Source: Gordonia terrae
GTDB lineage: Bacteria > Actinomycetota > Actinomycetes > Mycobacteriales > Mycobacteriaceae
NCBI RefSeq assembly: GCF_001698225.1
Contig: NZ_CP016594.1
Location: 744,001-808,000 of the forward strand
Length of the DNA stretch: 64,000 nt
Direction of reading: 5' to 3'
Positions 62,774 through 64,000 of this stretch are shown piece after piece (the stretch's first letter is position 1; every line of letters begins with the position of its first letter). A program made the position numbers and the translations under genes. The notes under the pieces were generated by a model that did no database searches, was not told where the DNA came from, and saw only the letters and a list, made by a program, of their open reading frames with translations.

Positions 62774-64000
62774 CTAACGGCCGGCAGTCACCGGGTCGGG
62801 GACTTCGCCGGCCCGGATCGGGCATCGGGTGTGCGAGTAGATCGTCGGCATGCAGAGGTTGCAGTGGATGCACTTCGATGTCGTCGTGGGGTCGGCGGCC
62901 AGGCGCAGCGGAAGGTCGGGTTCACGCAACAGAGCGCGGCCCATGGCCACGAAATCGAAACCCTCGGCGAGAGCGAGGTCCATCGAGGCCCGGTCGGTGA
63001 CGCCGCCCAGGAGGATCAGCGGCAGATCGACGGCCTTGCGGAGCTCACGCGCAAGGGGCAGCAGGTAGGCATCGTGATAGCGGTAGTGCTTCAGGAAGAT
63101 CGGCGCGAACGCCTTGAGGCCGTACTTCATCGCGCCGGAGAAGGCGTCGGCGAACTCCTTGCGCGGCGCCTCGCCGTGGAACAGATACATCGGGTTGAGA
63201 AGTGAACTTCCGGCCGTCGGTTCGATGGCGTCGAGGTGGCCGTCGGACTCCAGCAGCTGCGCGACCCGGCACGCCTCGTCGACATTGAAACCGCTCAACC
63301 TGGACCGGCCGCGCGCCCGCGCCGCGGGAGAGCGCTCGAGGTCGACCCGGCCGACGCCGTCGAAGGTGTTCAGTTTGACCCAGATCGCCGCCTCGTCGCC
63401 GACCTCGTCGCGCACGGTCTCGACCACCTCGCGTGCGATACGTGCGCGGTTGACGAGGCTCCCGCCGTAGGCGTCGCGACGACGGTTCAGCAGGGGAGAC
63501 AGGAAGCTGGAGATGAGATAGTTGTGGCCGCAATGGATCTCGAGCCCGTCGAAGCCGGAGTCCACCGCGAGCCGGGCGGCCCGACGGAACGTGGTCCGCA
63601 GGTCGGCGATGTCGTCGACGCTGATCGCGCGGGTCACCGACATCCCCATCGGCGCGGGTATCCGTGACGGCCCGAGGGAGGGGGCCCGGTTCGACGCCGA
63701 GTTGGCGACCGCGCCCGCGTGTCCCAGTTGGGCGGCGGCGAGCGCACCCTCGGCGTGGATGGCGTCGGTGAGTCGCTGCAGACCGGGAACCGCCTCCGGG
63801 CGCATCCAGATCTGGTGGCGGTCGGTGCGGCCCTCGGGTGAGATCGCACAGTAGGCGACGGTGCTCATGGCGACACCACCGGCCGCGACCTCGCGATGGA
63901 ACTCGATGAGCTCGTCGGTCACCAGTGCGTCGGGCGTCATCCCCTCGAAGGTGGCGCACTTGATCAGCCGGTTCCGCAGCTGCAACGGGCCCAGCCGGGC
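62774..64000 (-). CDS. NADH:flavin oxidoreductase (Old Yellow Enzyme), cut by the right edge
   Basis: 409 codons are visible; the frame is open to the edge, and the first in-window residues (ARLGPLQLRNRLIKCATFEG) correspond to the usual N-terminal PLRLGNLTLRNR block, so only about 10 residues are missing. FMN/substrate residues are in LEIHCGHNYLISSFLSPLLN, with NRRRDAYGGS typical of the family, ILLGGVTD and FVAMGRALLREP. The C-terminus has the CIHCNLCMPTIYSHTRC cysteine cluster, unusual in short OYEs and resembling the [4Fe-4S] ligands of 2,4-dienoyl-CoA reductase-type proteins. Confidence 0.88.
   Translation of the reverse strand, partial: ARLGPLQLRNRLIKCATFEGMTPDALVTDELIEFHREVAAGGVAMSTVAYCAISPEGRTDRHQIWMRPEAVPGLQRLTDAIHAEGALAAAQLGHAGAVANSASNRAPSLGPSRIPAPMGMSVTRAISVDDIADLRTTFRRAARLAVDSGFDGLEIHCGHNYLISSFLSPLLNRRRDAYGGSLVNRARIAREVVETVRDEVGDEAAIWVKLNTFDGVGRVDLERSPAARARGRSRLSGFNVDEACRVAQLLESDGHLDAIEPTAGSSLLNPMYLFHGEAPRKEFADAFSGAMKYGLKAFAPIFLKHYRYHDAYLLPLARELRKAVDLPLILLGGVTDRASMDLALAEGFDFVAMGRALLREPDLPLRLAADPTTTSKCIHCNLCMPTIYSHTRCPIRAGEVPDPVTAGR

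Overview
The window is high-GC DNA from an actinobacterium of the order Mycobacteriales, most probably a Gordonia or close relative. The evidence is an antigen-85-like mycolyltransferase, an MptpB-type phosphatase, two 13E12-type DUF222-HNH genes, a solitary groEL2-type chaperonin under CIRCE control, and two gene blocks in M. tuberculosis order (Rv0435c to Rv0438c plus groEL2/Rv0440, and Rv2597 to Rv2601). The genus is inferred; no rRNA or tRNA gene is visible. About 60 coding regions are supported, and both ends of the window cut a gene.

Layout. 1-2340: a Usp gene cut by the left edge and a 14-TMS drug exporter, with a tandem operator. 2401-7845: a housekeeping operon on the minus strand (moeA, psd, pssA, CDC48-like ATPase). 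7941-9865: HAD phosphatase, SRPBCC and DUF350 genes around intergenic repeats. 10031-15172: an acyl-CoA dehydrogenase pair with a divergent TetR gene, then an MFS exporter with a divergent TetR gene and two matching palindromic operators. 15182-16594: amidase. 16755-23753: two sodium:solute symporter modules, the second apparently run by a LytS/LytTR pair. 23843-27728: the Rv2597-Rv2601 block ending in membrane-bound speE. 28771-30565: groEL with two CIRCE elements.

The second half is more accessory. 32334-35494 is a DUF222-HNH gene split by a complete IS256-family element with an intact 8-bp target duplication; precise excision would restore one reading frame. 36544-37449 encodes an apparent fusion of a Pyr_excise-like domain and an Mrr-N/EVE-like modified-base-reading domain. 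37822-45799 holds cell-envelope and secreted functions (mycolyltransferase, phosphatase, GH3 glucosidase, small secreted proteins). 45800-47151 is an IS110-family element whose 5' non-coding end folds like a bridge RNA. 47314-49100: PPK2 and a membrane protein. 49364-50607: a frameshifted second DUF222-HNH gene. 50697-53146: a ThDP enzyme coupled to a cyclase-family hydrolase.

53161-58466 is the best candidate for an undescribed system: a divergent chaperone island with an atypical Hsp70, a GrpE-like exchange factor, a 725-residue coiled-coil/FnIII protein and a TerD-family protein. The window ends with a prolyl oligopeptidase, a lipoprotein serine hydrolase, a frameshifted DinB gene and an Old-Yellow-Enzyme gene cut by the right edge. 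Several genes have a -10-like hexamer 6-7 nt upstream of the start codon and no Shine-Dalgarno sequence, which fits leaderless transcription.
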